Source: Flavobacterium lotistagni (GTDB taxonomy: Bacteria; Bacteroidota; Bacteroidia; Flavobacteriales; Flavobacteriaceae). From it: a stretch of DNA of 64,000 nt. Numbering within the stretch: position 1 is the stretch's first letter; every line of letters begins with the position of its first letter. The notes under the pieces were generated by a model. It did not search any database. It saw only the letters and a list, made by a program, of their open reading frames with translations, and was not told the origin of the DNA. A program made the translations under genes and the position numbers. The stretch is from assembly GCF_011392125.1 (NCBI RefSeq), contig NZ_JAAJBU010000001.1, positions 186,001-250,000 on the forward strand, written 5' to 3'. Shown in pieces: positions 63,424-64,000 of the stretch.

Positions 63424-63431
63424 TAAATTTG
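63424..63431 (+). promoter_or_regulatory. -7 box TAAATTTG of rpoN
   Basis: Full match to TAnnTTTG, 21 bases before the ATG at 63453 and seven bases after the palindromic element. TTTG at 63397-63400, inside the outer arm of the element, is 23 bp upstream and could serve as -33. Confidence 0.5.
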
Positions 63432-63452
63432 ACCATCAAATTAAAATACGAA

Positions 63453-64000
63453 ATGCTCAAGCAATCCCTCAACCTCAAACTTTCCCAAAAACTCTCCCCG
63501 CAACAAATCCAGCTCATGAAGCTGATCCAGTTGCCAACGCAGGCTTTTGAGCAACGTCTGAAAGAGGAAATGAACGAAAACCCAGCACTCGAAGCCGGAA
63601 AAGAGGAAGACGAAAACTACGAGAAAGACGAATTTGACAATGAAGACGAATTCGATGATTTTGATGACAATGAAACCATCGAAGCCGAAGACATCAACAT
63701 CGATGAATACCTCAGCAACGACGAAACACCCGATTATAAAACCCAAACCAACAACTATAGCGACGAAGAACGCCGTGAATCTCCGCTGGCTTCGCCGGTG
63801 AGTTTTCACCAAGATTTAATCAATCAACTGAACACTTTTATGCTCAGTGAAGAAGACCGCGAAATTGCCGAGTTCCTTGTGGGCAGTATTGACGACACGG
63901 GCTATATCCGGCGCAGCATTGCCGATATTGTAGACGATATGGCATTTACTCAGGCCATCTACACCGATGAGAAAACTGTCGAAAGAATCTTGCACATCAT
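63453..64000 (+). CDS. rpoN: RNA polymerase sigma-54 factor RpoN (partial, 5' part)
   Basis: The frame from ATG 63453 is open to the window edge (182 codons). It begins MLKQSLNLKLSQKLSPQQIQ and then LMKLIQLPTQAFEQRLKEEM, which is the glutamine/leucine-rich activator-interacting region I of sigma-54. A very acidic region II (about residues 50-95, rich in D and E) follows, then the start of the core-binding domain (SFHQDLINQLNTFMLSEED, FLVGSIDDTGYIRRS). It directs RNA polymerase to -24/-12 promoters and needs AAA+ activators. The 3' part is outside the window. Confidence 0.95.
   Translation, partial: MLKQSLNLKLSQKLSPQQIQLMKLIQLPTQAFEQRLKEEMNENPALEAGKEEDENYEKDEFDNEDEFDDFDDNETIEAEDINIDEYLSNDETPDYKTQTNNYSDEERRESPLASPVSFHQDLINQLNTFMLSEEDREIAEFLVGSIDDTGYIRRSIADIVDDMAFTQAIYTDEKTVERILHI

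Noticed and set aside
63441..63812. 123-aa minus-strand frame opposite rpoN
   Set aside because: Shadow of the acidic, low-complexity coding region of rpoN; V/F-rich translation is the usual reverse of D/E codons.

Overview
The window is chromosomal DNA of a member of the Bacteroidota, almost certainly Flavobacteriaceae and most like Flavobacterium. Evidence: gliding genes gldB and gldC, many -7 boxes of the Bacteroidota form TAnnTTTG, near absence of Shine-Dalgarno sequences, families typical of the group (DUF3098, DUF5686, DUF6702, GldC) and several copies of a Flavo-1-like intergenic RNA element. I see no phage, plasmid, CRISPR, transposase or integrase gene. Most of the window is core genome.

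Layout. 1-765: start of a CBS-domain gene running off the left edge, a 101-bp tandem repeat, and a tRNA-Arg(CCG) with a long terminator hairpin. 766-18658, all minus: the division and cell wall (dcw) cluster in the order mraZ-rsmH-ftsL-ftsI-murE-mraY-murD-ftsW-murG-murC-ftsQ-ftsA-ftsZ, followed by an unknown secreted protein and a GatB/YqeY protein. murF and ddl are not in it. Three GTGGT boxes at exact 10-bp spacing lie upstream of mraZ and look like the MraZ operator. 18925-25350: alpha/beta hydrolase, GTPase YsxC/EngB, gldC and gldB, nadE, an orphan LuxR-type response regulator, and a primase without zinc ligands. 25573-27965: a sigma factor/membrane protein/outer membrane protein module. 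28113-36617: polyprenyl synthase, lipoprotein, rlmN, a saccharopine dehydrogenase-like enzyme, DUF3108, DUF423, pckA and a small glycogen-binding-like protein. 36688-41820: a PepE-like peptidase, then a run of exported proteins ending in an M1 peptidase. 41889-48176: tatA, PAP2 phosphatase, O-methyltransferase, Lrp regulator, membrane Zn protease and leuS. 48665-51402: ftsX-DUF3098-uppP-truB. 51362-62928: thioredoxin-like protein, pyrH-frr, DUF5686 protein, antiporter plus SMR transporter, MMPL exporter and asnS. 62929-63452 holds a complex palindromic element. 63453-64000: start of rpoN (sigma-54), cut by the right edge.

How the genes work together. The left third makes and places septal peptidoglycan: MurC, D, E, G and MraY build lipid II, FtsW and FtsI polymerise and cross-link it, and FtsZ, A, Q and L position the machine. 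FtsX and UppP at 48.7-50.7 kb serve the same wall cycle. GldB/GldC, TatA, the exported proteins and the DUF5686 barrel are envelope functions. The rest is housekeeping for translation and metabolism.

I found no convincing new multi-gene system. The most unusual structures are non-coding: the roughly 430-bp nested palindrome before rpoN, the dispersed Flavo-1-like elements, and the tandem repeat beside tRNA-Arg. Among proteins, the AT-rich extra segment in LeuRS and the zinc-less DnaG stand out.
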